In this document: positions 31,710-42,515 of the stretch, piece after piece | Layout: each line of letters opens with the position of its first letter | How positions within the stretch are numbered: position 1 is the stretch's first letter | Assembly: GCA_000447185.1 (NCBI GenBank) | Contig: KE647144.1 | Span: 1 to 50,152, forward strand | DNA: 50,152 nt | Source: Vairimorpha apis BRL 01 | Taxonomy: Eukaryota; Microsporidia; Nosematidae | Reading direction: 5' to 3' | Notes under the pieces: generated by a model | What the model was told of the DNA's origin: nothing | Database searches by the model: none | Seen by the model: only the letters and a program-made list of their open reading frames with translations | Program-made: the position numbers and the translations under genes

Positions 31710-32468
31710 ATGAATAACAAAAAAGTTAATAATCTTAAATATTCAAACACAATAGACATTATTTTTTATGATATAAACAGAATAATTTTACAAACATTAA
31801 TCGTATTTGTAAATTTTTTACTTTTTCAGCTGATAAAATTAGGAGATCAAGCAAATAAACATTTAGAATTATCTAAAATTTTAGTAGGTGTTTTGATGAT
31901 CAACTTATATAAACCACAGGTTAAAAAACATACATATTACAAAATATCAAGCTTAGTGTTCTTTTTGAGTTATTTAATTTTACCTATTCTTCATAAATTA
32001 ACCATTGAAGTTTGTTCAGACACAATTTATTTTTGGCATTTTGTTTGTCAGCTTGTGTACATTGGAAACTCTGTAAGTTTTGCTATTCAAAATATTAAAA
32101 TTGTTAAGAGAGAATATAAAGAAAATGAAGTGCTTAGTTTAGAAGATTCTATAAATATTCCAAAAAAACTCTATCCAAATATGATATCAGGATATGTTGC
32201 AGTTACTATAAGTATTATTTTATTGTCTTCTAGATTGCAAAATCTATCATCTGTATTTTGTTACTTAACTTCTTCTTTAATAATTTATATTTTTTTACCA
32301 AAATTACAAGAAGAACATAAAATATATAAGAACTTTTATAAAACATTATTTTGTGTTTTATCTGTATCTTATTTAGCATATACTATAGAACGAACGGTTT
32401 TTTACATTTTTATATCTATAATAATTTATTTTTATGTTTTTATGTGTGTGTTAAAAGTTTTATTTTAA
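31710..32468 (+). CDS. GPI2: GPI2/PIG-C, subunit of GPI-GlcNAc transferase
   Basis: Membrane subunit of the ER complex that starts GPI-anchor synthesis. 252 residues with six to eight hydrophobic segments, close to the usual 280-300. The signature is in the second half: SLEDSINIP...MISGYVAVTISIILLSSRLQ (family: sl.a.i...v.LaSRL), followed by a long hydrophobic block ending IYIFLPKLQ (family: lFPlLR). The start at 31710 is chosen because CCC at 31707-31709 abuts it. The end is 39 bp from the convergent NCS6 end. Confidence 0.8.
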   Translation: MNNKKVNNLKYSNTIDIIFYDINRIILQTLIVFVNFLLFQLIKLGDQANKHLELSKILVGVLMINLYKPQVKKHTYYKISSLVFFLSYLILPILHKLTIEVCSDTIYFWHFVCQLVYIGNSVSFAIQNIKIVKREYKENEVLSLEDSINIPKKLYPNMISGYVAVTISIILLSSRLQNLSSVFCYLTSSLIIYIFLPKLQEEHKIYKNFYKTLFCVLSVSYLAYTIERTVFYIFISIIIYFYVFMCVLKVLF

Positions 32469-32507
32469 AAATATAAATTTCTCAATAAATGATTTAAAAC
32501 CTATTTT

Positions 32508-33440
32508 TTATTTTAATAACTCAATTAAAGAACATCCTTTACAAATTTTATTCTTCGAAGATGTAGGATGTGAACAATTTATACATTTAAAAACATTAAA
32601 TGCATTTTCCTTAGTATTTTGAAACATATCACCACATTTTATTATTTTTAAAATAATGGAAGAATCTATTTTTTCAAGTTCTTTTAAAAAATTTCTTACA
32701 TATCCTCTACTTGATTCAGGTGCATAAGTACATTCAGTACTAAAATAATTCAATTTTTTGTGAAATGCATATAAAACAATTTCTTTCTGATAAGTATATT
32801 TAAAAGGTTTAGCACGTGGCAACGATAAACAAAAATCATTATTAATCAATTGTTTGTTTGTAACAGGTTGTGTACATCTTATAAGTCTATTGTAATCACC
32901 TCTTATAAGATTAAGTAAAACAGTTTCAGCCATATCATCTGCATTATGTCCCGTCACGATAATATCCACTTTGAATTTTCGAGCTGCTTCTTCTAAAGCT
33001 TGTCTTCTAAATATTCCACAATATGTACAGTTGCTTTTCGTGCCAACATTTTTTACAATACTATCCATATTAATTTTAAACATATCATCAAATGACACAA
33101 TTTTTAAATTAAGTTTTAAATCTTTAGCATTTTCAAGTACAGTATTTATGCTAAAATCTCTATATCCTTCAATACCTTCATCGACACACAATAATACCAA
33201 TTTTAATTTATAATTATATTGTTTGTTTAATTTTTCCAATACAAAAGCTAAAACAGTGCTATCTTTTCCTCCACTTATACCTATACCAACGGTCATGTCT
33301 TCTTTAAACATTTTTGAAGATATGATTGTGTCATGAATATCTTCTTCAAAATGATTGAAAAAACAACTTTTACAAACTTTAGTTTTATTTTTTGATCTAA
33401 GAATTATAGCTTTATCTTTTTTGCAAGTGTCACAAGACAT
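32508..33440 (-). CDS. NCS6: Ncs6/Ctu1, cytoplasmic tRNA 2-thiolation ATPase
   Basis: Activates the C2 position of wobble uridine-34 in Lys, Glu and Gln tRNAs and inserts sulfur delivered by Urm1. 310 residues, intact. N-terminal zinc ribbon (CDTC...CKSC), PP-loop GISGGKDSTVL near residue 52, catalytic-type CTYCGIFRRQALEEAA near 140, TGHNADDMAETVLLN near 165, and C-terminal zinc pairs CINC...CKGC. All motifs of the Ctu1 family are present. The start lacks the CCC motif (only CGG nearby), one of three such exceptions. Its normal partner Ncs2 is not in the window; UBA4 is. Confidence 0.94.
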   Translation of the reverse strand: MSCDTCKKDKAIILRSKNKTKVCKSCFFNHFEEDIHDTIISSKMFKEDMTVGIGISGGKDSTVLAFVLEKLNKQYNYKLKLVLLCVDEGIEGYRDFSINTVLENAKDLKLNLKIVSFDDMFKINMDSIVKNVGTKSNCTYCGIFRRQALEEAARKFKVDIIVTGHNADDMAETVLLNLIRGDYNRLIRCTQPVTNKQLINNDFCLSLPRAKPFKYTYQKEIVLYAFHKKLNYFSTECTYAPESSRGYVRNFLKELEKIDSSIILKIIKCGDMFQNTKENAFNVFKCINCSHPTSSKNKICKGCSLIELLK

Positions 33441-33689
33441 TTAACGGTGACATTATTTATTATTTAAGTTTTAAAATTTTAAAAACAAAAATTTATTTTA
33501 CATATTGATTCTTAAACAAAATTTAATATATATTAATATTAAAAACAATTTATTATTTAAATCATATTACATAATAATTGACTTTTTAATTTTTAAATAA
33601 TCCAAATCGAATAAAAAATTAAAGATATAGTATAAAAATAATAATTTAAAATATAATATATTTTATCGGGTTAAAATATTTACCGATTC
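33441..33689. other. AT-rich spacer upstream of NCS6
   Basis: Nothing recognised apart from isolated GGG at about 33668. Confidence 0.4.
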
Positions 33690-33990
33690 ATTTCATTATA
33701 ATTGACATTATATTATTTGTCATTAATATTAATTATTCGTTCATCACAATTTACTTCTTTATTTGTATTATATTGGTGCAATTATTTTTTTATATTTTTT
33801 AGTTTCGCTACCTCAAAAATATTACTTTCATATGGTTTTTGTATTAACAGTTTCTCCACTGCATCTCCTGCTTTACACCAGTCGCGTCATCAATTTCGCT
33901 ATATAGAAATGGATTCTGATCTTTTCTTTAGAAAAAACGATTGTATATATACCTTGAGGTTTAGTCGATTTCGAGCATTTCAATATGTCC
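33690..33990 (-). pseudogene. Mobile-element-like coding relic
   Basis: A clear GC-richer island. On the minus strand, after stop-filled sequence, one frame reads RDWCKAGDAVEKLLIQ, then KPYESNIFEVAKLKNIKK, a stop, then TNKEVNCDERIININD. This is protein-like, with a composition unlike chance A/T translations. Open frames on the opposite strand (33702-34136) look like shadows: Phe/Tyr/Ser-rich without motif. It could be a gag-like or DNA-binding part of a mobile element; family not identified. Confidence 0.45.
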
Positions 33991-35191
33991 TTTGTAATTA
34001 TTTTTCTAAACACTATCTTATGTCATCAAATATTATTATAAGTTTAATAACTATGATTATATGTACAAAATTTTGTTTTTTACTATCATATTATGAATTT
34101 TTTACAATATTTTATATTATTTTAATAAATATTTAATTAATTTAAAAATTTAAACAAATATTATGAATATAAAAGTTTTAAAAAATTTAATGATACAACC
34201 ATAAAAAAACTTATTTTCTTATGTTAATGTTGATTAATATTTTTTGCTAAATAGAAAATTGATAATCATCAAAATAAATTACTATTTATAAGTCATGATT
34301 TAAGAAATGAATATTTAAAATTTAATAAATTTTAATATATTACGATAAACAATACAAACTGAAGAAATAATAAAAAGAGAAAGTAATATATTTATATGTT
34401 TTATATATTAATTTCATTAATTTTAAAAGATTAAATTAAATTAAAAATAAAAAAAGCTTAATTATAAATTTATATTTAACTATTATGTAAAAACCTTAAA
34501 AATTAAATTTTTGTATTTTTAATATTTAACTAACTTATTATATATGTAAAAAAAATCTAATTATAATTTTATGTAACATGTGTTTTCATATTGACTTTAA
34601 AAATTAAAACAATGTACCATATTATATAAAATATAATAAATATTAAATACTATCTCATAATTTGTTAAAAATGTTAATTAATTTATAAAATTTTACAAAA
34701 ATAAATTATTAACATATAAAAAATATACTTTTTATTAAAATTTTAATAATTATTATATTATTTTTTTAAATTTTAAACAAATTAGAAAGTTCTATTATTT
34801 ATTCTAAGAATTTAAAAATTTTACAAAAAAAGCTGTGATATTTAAAAAAAATTTAGACAAATTATTTTTTATTTTTATTTTAAAAAATAATACCGTGAAA
34901 ACGTACATTATAAACTGTTGCATTTTTTATAATTTAAATTGTAAAGAAAAATAAAATTTACAGTATTGAAAAAAAGTATAAATGTCAATTTATCTACAAC
35001 AAAATAAAAAAGATTATTTTTATAAATGAAAGATTTTTGTTATGTTATTTAAAACTTTAATCTTTATTTATACAATGTTATAATAGTATTTTTTAAATTG
35101 TAATCCTATAGTAAAATAATTATTTTAAAATTTTACTCAAATTAATATATAACTATATGTTAAAAATGTACAAAAAAAATTTATAAAAACA
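33991..35191. other. Gene desert downstream of PWP1
   Basis: Low-complexity A/T DNA. No feature supported. Confidence 0.5.
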
Positions 35192-36169
35192 TTAAAAAAT
35201 TTGTTTATTAAAACTTTTCATATTTAATAAATTATTTTCATCCCCATAAAATATCAAATTATCTTCATTTAATTTGATGCTGTATAAATTTGATTTTAAA
35301 ATTTCACTATATTTGATTTCAAAGTCCAACGCATCTAAAATGTAAATATTACCTTCTTCTGAGCATAAACCTATTTTGTTTTTTAATATATCTAACCCTG
35401 TAAGATGTGCATCACAATATTTATTTGAAAAATATGGTTTATTTATATTTCTATCATCATAAACAGTTAAAAAACCAGTGGAAGTTGTTGCAAAAATATT
35501 ATGATTTAGAGATACTAAATTTTCAATATTTCCATCTAAAGTTATAATCTCTTTATTATTTAAATTTTTGATAATATTTTTTTGTGAATAATAAATATTT
35601 TCAGATAAAAGTAATATTTTTTCTATAGAATCTTCCGTTCGAAATTGGCTTTTAATCATAATTTTTTCCAAATCCCATTCAATTATTGATTTATCTTCAC
35701 TGCCTGATAAAAATTTATTATTTTCATATAAAACACACATCACACTTTCAGTATGACCTTCTAATAATATCTGTGGAGCTATAGGATTAAATATTAAGGA
35801 ATCATATAAGTATACATATTTATCAAATGTACCAAGTGCAATATAATCAAAATCTTTAAAATTCAAATATATTGCATCATTAATAGCAGATAATACAAAA
35901 ATATCATGATGTATCATAAAATCATTATGTTCTTTGTCATAGATATAAAATTGTAAATTACTTTCTTCTTCTGTATTTAATGTGGAAAATACTACTAAAT
36001 CAGATTCACATATATATGTATCTTCTGAAACCAAAACATCTTCATTATTTATATCATTTACTAGCAATTCACTTATATTTAATTTTTCCAGAATAAATGA
36101 ATCTTTTTTATATGGTTTCAATTTTTCAATATCAATACTTTTTGGTATATATTTAATCACATTTATCAT
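35192..36169 (-). CDS. PWP1: PWP1, WD40 ribosome-biogenesis protein
   Basis: Nucleolar WD40 protein linked to rRNA transcription and 60S assembly. 325 residues, intact, shorter than yeast (576). After a PWP1-like N-terminus it has NLQFYIYDKEHNDFMIHHDI, then YIALGTFDKYVYLYDS and a GHTESVMCVLY...SGSEDKSIIEWDL repeat. The order (V.E..e..L.VHHDi, GTFDp.ieiWDl, GHTdaVl.l.wn) is that of Pwp1 rather than a generic WD40 protein. CCC (GGG at 36182-36184) lies 12 bases before the ATG. Confidence 0.82.
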   Translation of the reverse strand: MINVIKYIPKSIDIEKLKPYKKDSFILEKLNISELLVNDINNEDVLVSEDTYICESDLVVFSTLNTEEESNLQFYIYDKEHNDFMIHHDIFVLSAINDAIYLNFKDFDYIALGTFDKYVYLYDSLIFNPIAPQILLEGHTESVMCVLYENNKFLSGSEDKSIIEWDLEKIMIKSQFRTEDSIEKILLLSENIYYSQKNIIKNLNNKEIITLDGNIENLVSLNHNIFATTSTGFLTVYDDRNINKPYFSNKYCDAHLTGLDILKNKIGLCSEEGNIYILDALDFEIKYSEILKSNLYSIKLNEDNLIFYGDENNLLNMKSFNKQIF

Positions 36170-36844
36170 TTGAGTTTTACAGGGATTATGTAAAAATATA
36201 TTTATATGTAAAAAGGTTTATTTAAAATAAAAAAATCATAAATTTAGATATCTTATTTATTATTCACATTAATATTATATAAACATATTTTACTAAATAA
36301 ATTTAATAGAAATATATATTTTTTATATCAATAATTTTATTCATTAATTAAGGAAAAAATAATCAAAAAAAATCCTAATATTAACTGGTAAATGATCTGA
36401 GATTTTACTATAAAAATATTTATATTATGTCTTTTATTATTATGTGAAAATAATTTTGTTTAAAAAATTTTCTAAAAATATATCAAAAATTTTGCAAATT
36501 AAATGTATTTCCATAATATATTTAATAATTTAAAATTTTATGTAAAATCTATTAGCTTTTTAAATTATATTTGTTTAAAAAATGTTTGTATTATTAGATT
36601 TAAATTCTATATAATGTAAAAAAGTAAGATTTTACGATATAAAAAAAATTGTTAAATTTTTTTTAATAATGTTAAAATTTATTAAAAACTGCATTTCATT
36701 TTGTTTCATACGTTTAAATTTAAAATATTTAAATATTTTTACAATTGTATTTTAATGAGTGCATATTATATGATTATTAAAGTTTTAAAATATTGTGGTA
36801 TGATTACACATAATTAAATTAAAACTTCTCGCCAAAAATAAATA
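36170..36844. other. AT-rich upstream region of PWP1
   Basis: No gene or RNA recognised beyond the PWP1 start motif. Confidence 0.5.
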
Positions 36845-37065
36845 TAAATATTTATTTTTAACTAACACCAATAAATATAACGATATGATAACAACTATGA
36901 ATAACATAAAGTCAAATAGCAGCAATAAGTATCAGCGTGCAACGACTAATAACAATAAATACTTTAATTATAAACGTCATTCTATTTATTCAGGAAGTTG
37001 CATCCTAGAAGAGTTCTTCTCTTCAGGACACCTACCTGCGGTTAATACCACAGATATCTTAAACA
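36845..37065 (+). ncRNA. Candidate structured ncRNA (strand uncertain)
   Basis: A GC-richer island of about 220 bp inside a 1.8-kb desert. It contains a strong hairpin at 37003-37028: TCCT-A-GAAGAG paired to CTCTTC-AGGA around loop TTCTT, ten pairs with one bulged A. A second hairpin at 37037-37052 pairs TGCGGT with ACCACA around TAAT, with one mismatch. A 75-codon frame crosses it but has no CCC motif and no protein-like pattern. It fits none of the sequence hallmarks I know for U2, U6, SRP or RNase P RNA, so the class is open. Strand cannot be decided from pairing. Confidence 0.4.
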
Positions 37066-37975
37066 TAATATTTTTATCTTATTTTTATTTTCTTTTAATA
37101 AAAAATATATAAAATTAAAATAAAATAAATTATAGAAAGCAAACAAACTTTTTTAAAATAAAAAAATTATAAAAAAAAACAAAGACTTTATATAAAATAA
37201 TCCTAACTTGATGATACATATCAAATAAAGTTTTAAACAAATAAGCTTCATATGTTTATATAAAAATGTTTTGGAATTATTATGTTTTAAAGTTTAAATT
37301 ATATTATATAATTTTATAAGAAAATTAAAAAAGAATTTTATAGTTATAATAATAAGCCTTATAAATATTTCTTAAAAAAAATGATTGAAATAAATAAAAG
37401 TTTAAACTTAAAAAATATTTTTTTAAAATAAACATTTTTATTAAATACGTTTTTTTATTGTTCTTATTGTAATTTTTTGACAAAGATGGAAAAATTAAAA
37501 ATAATCTTAAAATAATTTTGATACATAATTTAATGAATTATTATATCACTTTAAACAGATGATTATAGATAAATGTTTAAAAATATTATTTATTCTATTC
37601 GATGTAAAATAATATATATTAAAAAATATTAAATTGTACAAAAACAATTATTAAAATTTTAAAAATATCTAAAATTCAAAAATTACATTGAATTTTTTTT
37701 ATAGTACTTAAATTACATTTAATGCTTTTTTATAAATATTAAATATATAACATTATAAATTTATATAAATAATTTAAAAATTTTTATACTGCTTATTAAA
37801 AAAATATAAAATATATTTATTATTCGCAATAAAATTAAAAGTAAATTTAATTTATTGAATGTAATTATAATGTAAAATTTCGATTTTTTGTGAACATTTT
37901 CATAGTATTTTATACTATTTTTAAAGTTAATTCTAAAAAGCTACAATATATTTACCAGTTAAAAATGGCAAACCC
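37066..37975. other. AT-rich region
   Basis: Nothing supported until CCC at 37973-37975 abutting the next ATG. Confidence 0.5.
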
Positions 37976-39567
37976 ATGATCCTAGAGAAAACCAAAACTA
38001 AAATATTAGAAAAACTTAAAATATATTTTTGTCAATCAAACGAATCTATTTGCTCTACTGAAAGATGTTTAGTAAATTGGTACTTATCTCGTGACGAGAA
38101 TAATATTTGTAGTGATGCTATAAATTATTCAAGTGATTATGAACAAAAAATAAATTTGAAAAATATAAAGATCATAAAATTTTTAATTTAATTATTTTAA
38201 ATAATTTAAAATTTTTAAAATTTACAAATATAAACAATGAAAAATTAAAACAAGAAAAAAAAGATCAAATTAACTATTTTTTATACTCGAAAAAATATCT
38301 AACGTTTTTAACATGTATTGATTATGATAAAAAAACATTATTAATTTTGATATGGATGCTTTTATCACAATTTTCAATTATGATTACATTGATTCAAATA
38401 TAATTAATTTTATTGAAAATTTAATTAACGACAAAATGTTGTATGAATTAAAAAATAAGCAAAATTTTATTGTTATTTTGATTTATGCTCTCTCTTTTTG
38501 TAAAAAATTTAATTTAAATCAAAAAAATAAATTGCTAGAAAAAATTAAAACAAATATTTATATGATGAAAAGTGCAGAAACTTTTATAATAAGTCAAACA
38601 AATGATTTACATATTGATAAATATATAATTAATATAAAAAAATTTGAAAATTTTAAAGAAGAATCAAATTTTTTAAATTTTTTTTATCAAAATTATATAT
38701 TTAAAAATGTATCAGATAGAGATTTATTGAAAAATTTTATTAATAGATTGCAAAAAAATATGCAAAAAATAGATGCAAAATATTTGACTGATTTTTTAAA
38801 AAATGTTTTTATACAACATTCAGTTTTTTTCAACACATTAAATGATCAACAAATTTATAAAACATTCATAGATATTTTTAATAAAAAATAATTTTTTACA
38901 AAAATGAAGCATTAAATAGACAAATATACATTTTATATAATATTTTATTACTTAAAATTAAAAATATAGAAATTTTTAATTTTACTATTTTATACATTTA
39001 TAATATAATAGATACAAAATCAGAATATTTTTTTAAATTTTCTATCTTTAAAATTTTATATTTGGACGAATTTTATGATTTAATAGAAGCGCACTGTGAG
39101 TCATATAATAATACAAAATTAGTATTGGAATTTTTAGATTTTTGTACAGAGAATACGAAAAATAATAATTTGAAAAAAGTTTTTATGCTTTTGGAATTAT
39201 ATTTAAAAATACATGATATCATTAAAATTGAATTTTTATTTAAATGTACAAAATTATATTTTAAAAATATAAAAATATTGTTAAATTTAATTTTTGATTA
39301 TAAAGAAAATAAATTACATGTTTTAAATTTTTTAATAAATATATTGATAATTTTAGTAAAATTATCCTTACATTAGAAAGATATGTTGCATTGGATTCAG
39401 AAGATGTAAAAAAAGAAAAGAAAAAAAGTAGGAATTCTACAGTTTTAGAAAATTTTTTTTTGAATTTTGTTGATATTATATATAAACTAGAAGAAAAGCT
39501 AATTGAAGAATTTGGAATAAACAATGTACAAAATTTAAAATCTAGATCATTTAAAATAAAAAAGTAA
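37976..39567 (+). CDS. Unidentified helical protein (four frameshifts)
   Basis: Reconstructed length is about 531 residues, all helical and rich in Leu/Ile/Asn/Lys, like a HEAT-type or nuclear-pore-type repeat protein. It has a Lys/Glu-rich patch near the C-terminus (EDVKKEKKKSRN) and a basic end. Four one-base deletions in A6 at 38145-38150, A7 at 38329-38335, A6 at 38883-38888 and T6 at 39328-39333 connect all segments into one reading frame ending at TAA 39565-39567. CCC abuts the ATG, supporting a genuine gene. I do not recognise the family. Confidence 0.6.
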
Positions 39568-40303
39568 ACGAATAAAAAATATGTATAATATTAATAATTT
39601 TATACTTTCATAAAAAAAATTATAAGAGGAGTATCTTTATTTTGGTAAGTATAAAAAAATTGTTTAAAAAATATAAATCGCTCTAATAATTTTTTAATAT
39701 ATGTTAAATTAATTAATGTTAAATTTTTGACAATAAAGAAATATGTATATTTAAACAAAAAATTAAAATTTAAATATAATTTCTCGTTTTGAATCTAGTA
39801 TAATTTCAAAACTACATTAATTTTATAATCTATATTTTTATTGTTGATTCATCAATACAGTAAATATTACATATAAATTAAAATAAAAAATATAAGAGGA
39901 AATAAAATGTTTTCTAAATAACCAATTTTTAAAGAATTTATTATTCAACAATCATTAACACATGATTAAATTTATATTTAAGTGAATAATATAATTTTTT
40001 AAGTAAATATAAAATAAATTATTGTTCTGTGTAAAAAATATTTAATTTATTAAATTTAATAATTTTTAATAAGAATCTACAATTTTTTATAATGCAATTT
40101 ATATTAAAATATACAATATAAATTAAAAATTGTATATTTTTATAAACATATTATTCAATAATGATTTTGTTAAAAAAATTACATATTATGAAAAAAACCT
40201 AGCATAGAATTATTCAATTATTTAAAAAATTATGAAGACATTGAAATTAAAACATTAAACAACAAATATTTGCAAAATTAAAGAATTTAATATTATAAAA
40301 AAC
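39568..40303. other. Convergent AT-rich intergenic region
   Basis: Two similar ATAAGAGGA-type short words occur near 39622 and 39893. No ORF or RNA recognised. Confidence 0.45.
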
Positions 40304-42027
40304 TTAAAATTTTATGTGTTTGGTATTTATCTGTAAATATTCTTTACATTCAACAAAGTTTATCAATTTATCATATATTTCTTCATTTAAAAGATTTAAA
40401 AATGTAATTTCATCTTTATCTAGCATATTTATATCAATTAAATTTAATTGATATGGTACATAAGTTAAATTTTTCAGTTTCATAAAATTTTCGTCAATAG
40501 CTTCGGTAAAAACTAAATTTTCTAATCTAATACCCCACTTATTTTCAAAATAAATACCTGGTTCAACAGAAAATACCTGATTTATTTTCAAATTTTGGTT
40601 AAACTGTGTGCTTAAAGTTGGAGGATTTTCGTGTACACATAAAAAATGACCGACTCCATGCCCAGATGCATGTCCATAATTTTGTTTATTATTGTACAAA
40701 TCTAACCTAGTTAAAAAATCCAAAATACAACCATTTGTGTCAATAGAATAAATTTGCTTTAAAACTCTTAATTGCCCTTTTAATATTAATGTATAATATT
40801 TTTTGAATTCTTTTGTTGGAGTGCCTAAAAACAAAGTTCTGGATGTATCTGTAGTACCAAAAATATAATTACTACCAATATCAAGTAAGATTACACCATC
40901 ATTAATAATTTCATCTCCAGCTGAATAATGAACAATGGCACTATTTTTTTGATAACCTATTATAGATTCAAAACTCGGAAACTTAAAACCATAAAAGTTA
41001 CTTTTTATTTTTAATAACATATTAGAAATTTCTAATTCTGTGATATTTTTATATATGTTGTTTTCTATGTATTTAAAAAGTTTACAAAGAGCTATACCAT
41101 CTAAAATATAAGCTAAATTAAATCCTTCTAATTGTTCTTTTGTTTTAATTGATTGTAAATCTCTTATTTCAGATGTGTATCTTTTATTAATTATTAATGA
41201 ATCGATAAACGCATTACACGTTCCACTGATTACAACATTTTTATCAATATTTCTTATATACTGTTCAAAGGAATCATATTTACATATTGTAACTTCATCA
41301 GATATATATAATTTAGTATTTATAAAAAGTTTTATATCTTTTTGAGTGATAGATGCGTAAGCATAAAATACAGGATTGTATGAAATATCGCTTCCTCTTA
41401 AATTAAAAATCCAGCAAATCGTATCCAATTCTGTAATTATTAATTCTTCTTCTTCTTTTAACAAATTTCTAATTTCTTGAATTTTTTTACAACATGTTTT
41501 ACCAACTACGAGTGAATTCTCATCAATTTCTTTATAAAGCATTTTTTCATTAGAAATATTATTTTTTTATAGAAATCAAGTATTTTCAAATTTTCAATAG
41601 AATAAATTTCCTTGTATTCTCTTTTAGGTAATGGATATATACTTTCAACAAAATCTTCATTTACATATATTATTTCAATATTATATTTTTTAAATAATAT
41701 TTTTAAATTGTTTACATATTTATAAGAAAAATGTCTAGGATTCAAACCTACGCGTGAAATTTCCATATCAGAAAAAAAAACTTCAAGAGGTTTCTCTTGT
41801 GTTTTTAATAGTGTATAGTTTTTTAATTCTTTTTGTGCTTGAATAAAATATCGAGAATCTGTATAAAATACATTTTTCTTACATGTTACTGCAAGTCCAT
41901 TTGAACCTGTAAATCCTGTAAGGTATTTAACTCTTTGATCTGATTCTCCTATATATTCATTAAGATGTTCATCTGATGTAATATTCAAATAAGCATCAAG
42001 GCAATATTTTTTAAGAAGACAATCCAT
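40304..42027 (-). CDS. Xaa-Pro aminopeptidase P (one frameshift)
   Basis: Metallopeptidase that removes an N-terminal residue preceding proline, probably cytosolic. Reconstructed length is about 574 residues, near the usual 610-620. Two creatinase-like N-terminal domains (VKYLTGFTGSNG, WIFNLRGSDISYNPVFYAY) are followed by the pita-bread fold. Metal ligands are all present: Asp in LLDIGSNY, Asp in GTTDTSRT, His in GHGVGHFL, Glu in SVEPGIYF and Glu in GIRLENL. The frame breaks in T7 at 41562-41568, where one base is missing between the second and third N-terminal parts. CCCC (GGGG at 42030-42033) lies 2 bases before the ATG. Confidence 0.93.
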
Positions 42028-42515
42028 ATGGGGTTAAAATTATTTTTGTATTATATAGATTTTTGTCTAACTGTTAAAATAATTACCACATTTGTTTATT
42101 TTTTAATTTATCACTTGTTTGTTTATATTTAGAAATAAAAAGGTATAAATACAGAATAAACCCTCAAGAAATATTCAGATTATTATTAAATATGCATACA
42201 GACAGAACAGTGACGGACTATAAAATAACATTAATTAAAATACATTAGAAAAATACTTTAAGAACGTAAGTCTTCCCCGGAATTACGTTATTAATCAAAT
42301 ATTATTATATAAAATATTTAAAAATATGAATTTTAAAACAAACATTTATATTTTTAATTATTAAAAAAATAAATTTAAGAATTATCTAAAAAACAAAAGA
42401 TAGATATTTAATAAAATATAAAAATCAAATTAACATATATTTATTTTTTGTAAAATTAATAATATAAATTTTATACAATGAAAAAACTAATTTAGTATTT
42501 AAATCACCCATCTTA
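42028..42515. other. Divergent intergenic region with a possible RNA
   Basis: 488 bp between aminopeptidase P and UTP23. The middle part (42165-42290) has more G and C than its surroundings and is listed separately. Confidence 0.45.
42165..42290 (+). ncRNA. Weak ncRNA candidate with a perfect hairpin
   Basis: AACGTAA at 42263-42269 pairs exactly with TTACGTT at 42283-42289 around a 13-base loop containing CTTCCCCGG, the densest G/C run of this spacer. Upstream there is CCC near 42161-42165 and a more balanced stretch (CAGACAGAACAGTGACGG). The longest frame after an ATG here is 18 codons. It could be a small RNA, a regulatory hairpin for one of the flanking genes, or chance. Strand is arbitrary. 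Confidence 0.25.

Noticed and set aside
33702..34136. A 144-codon plus-strand frame rich in Phe, Tyr and Ser
   Set aside because: No start motif; the opposite strand gives the more protein-like reading of the same island.
36885..37112. A 75-codon frame over the hairpin island
   Set aside because: Low-complexity Asn/Ser start, no CCC motif, and strong RNA-type pairing explains the sequence better.
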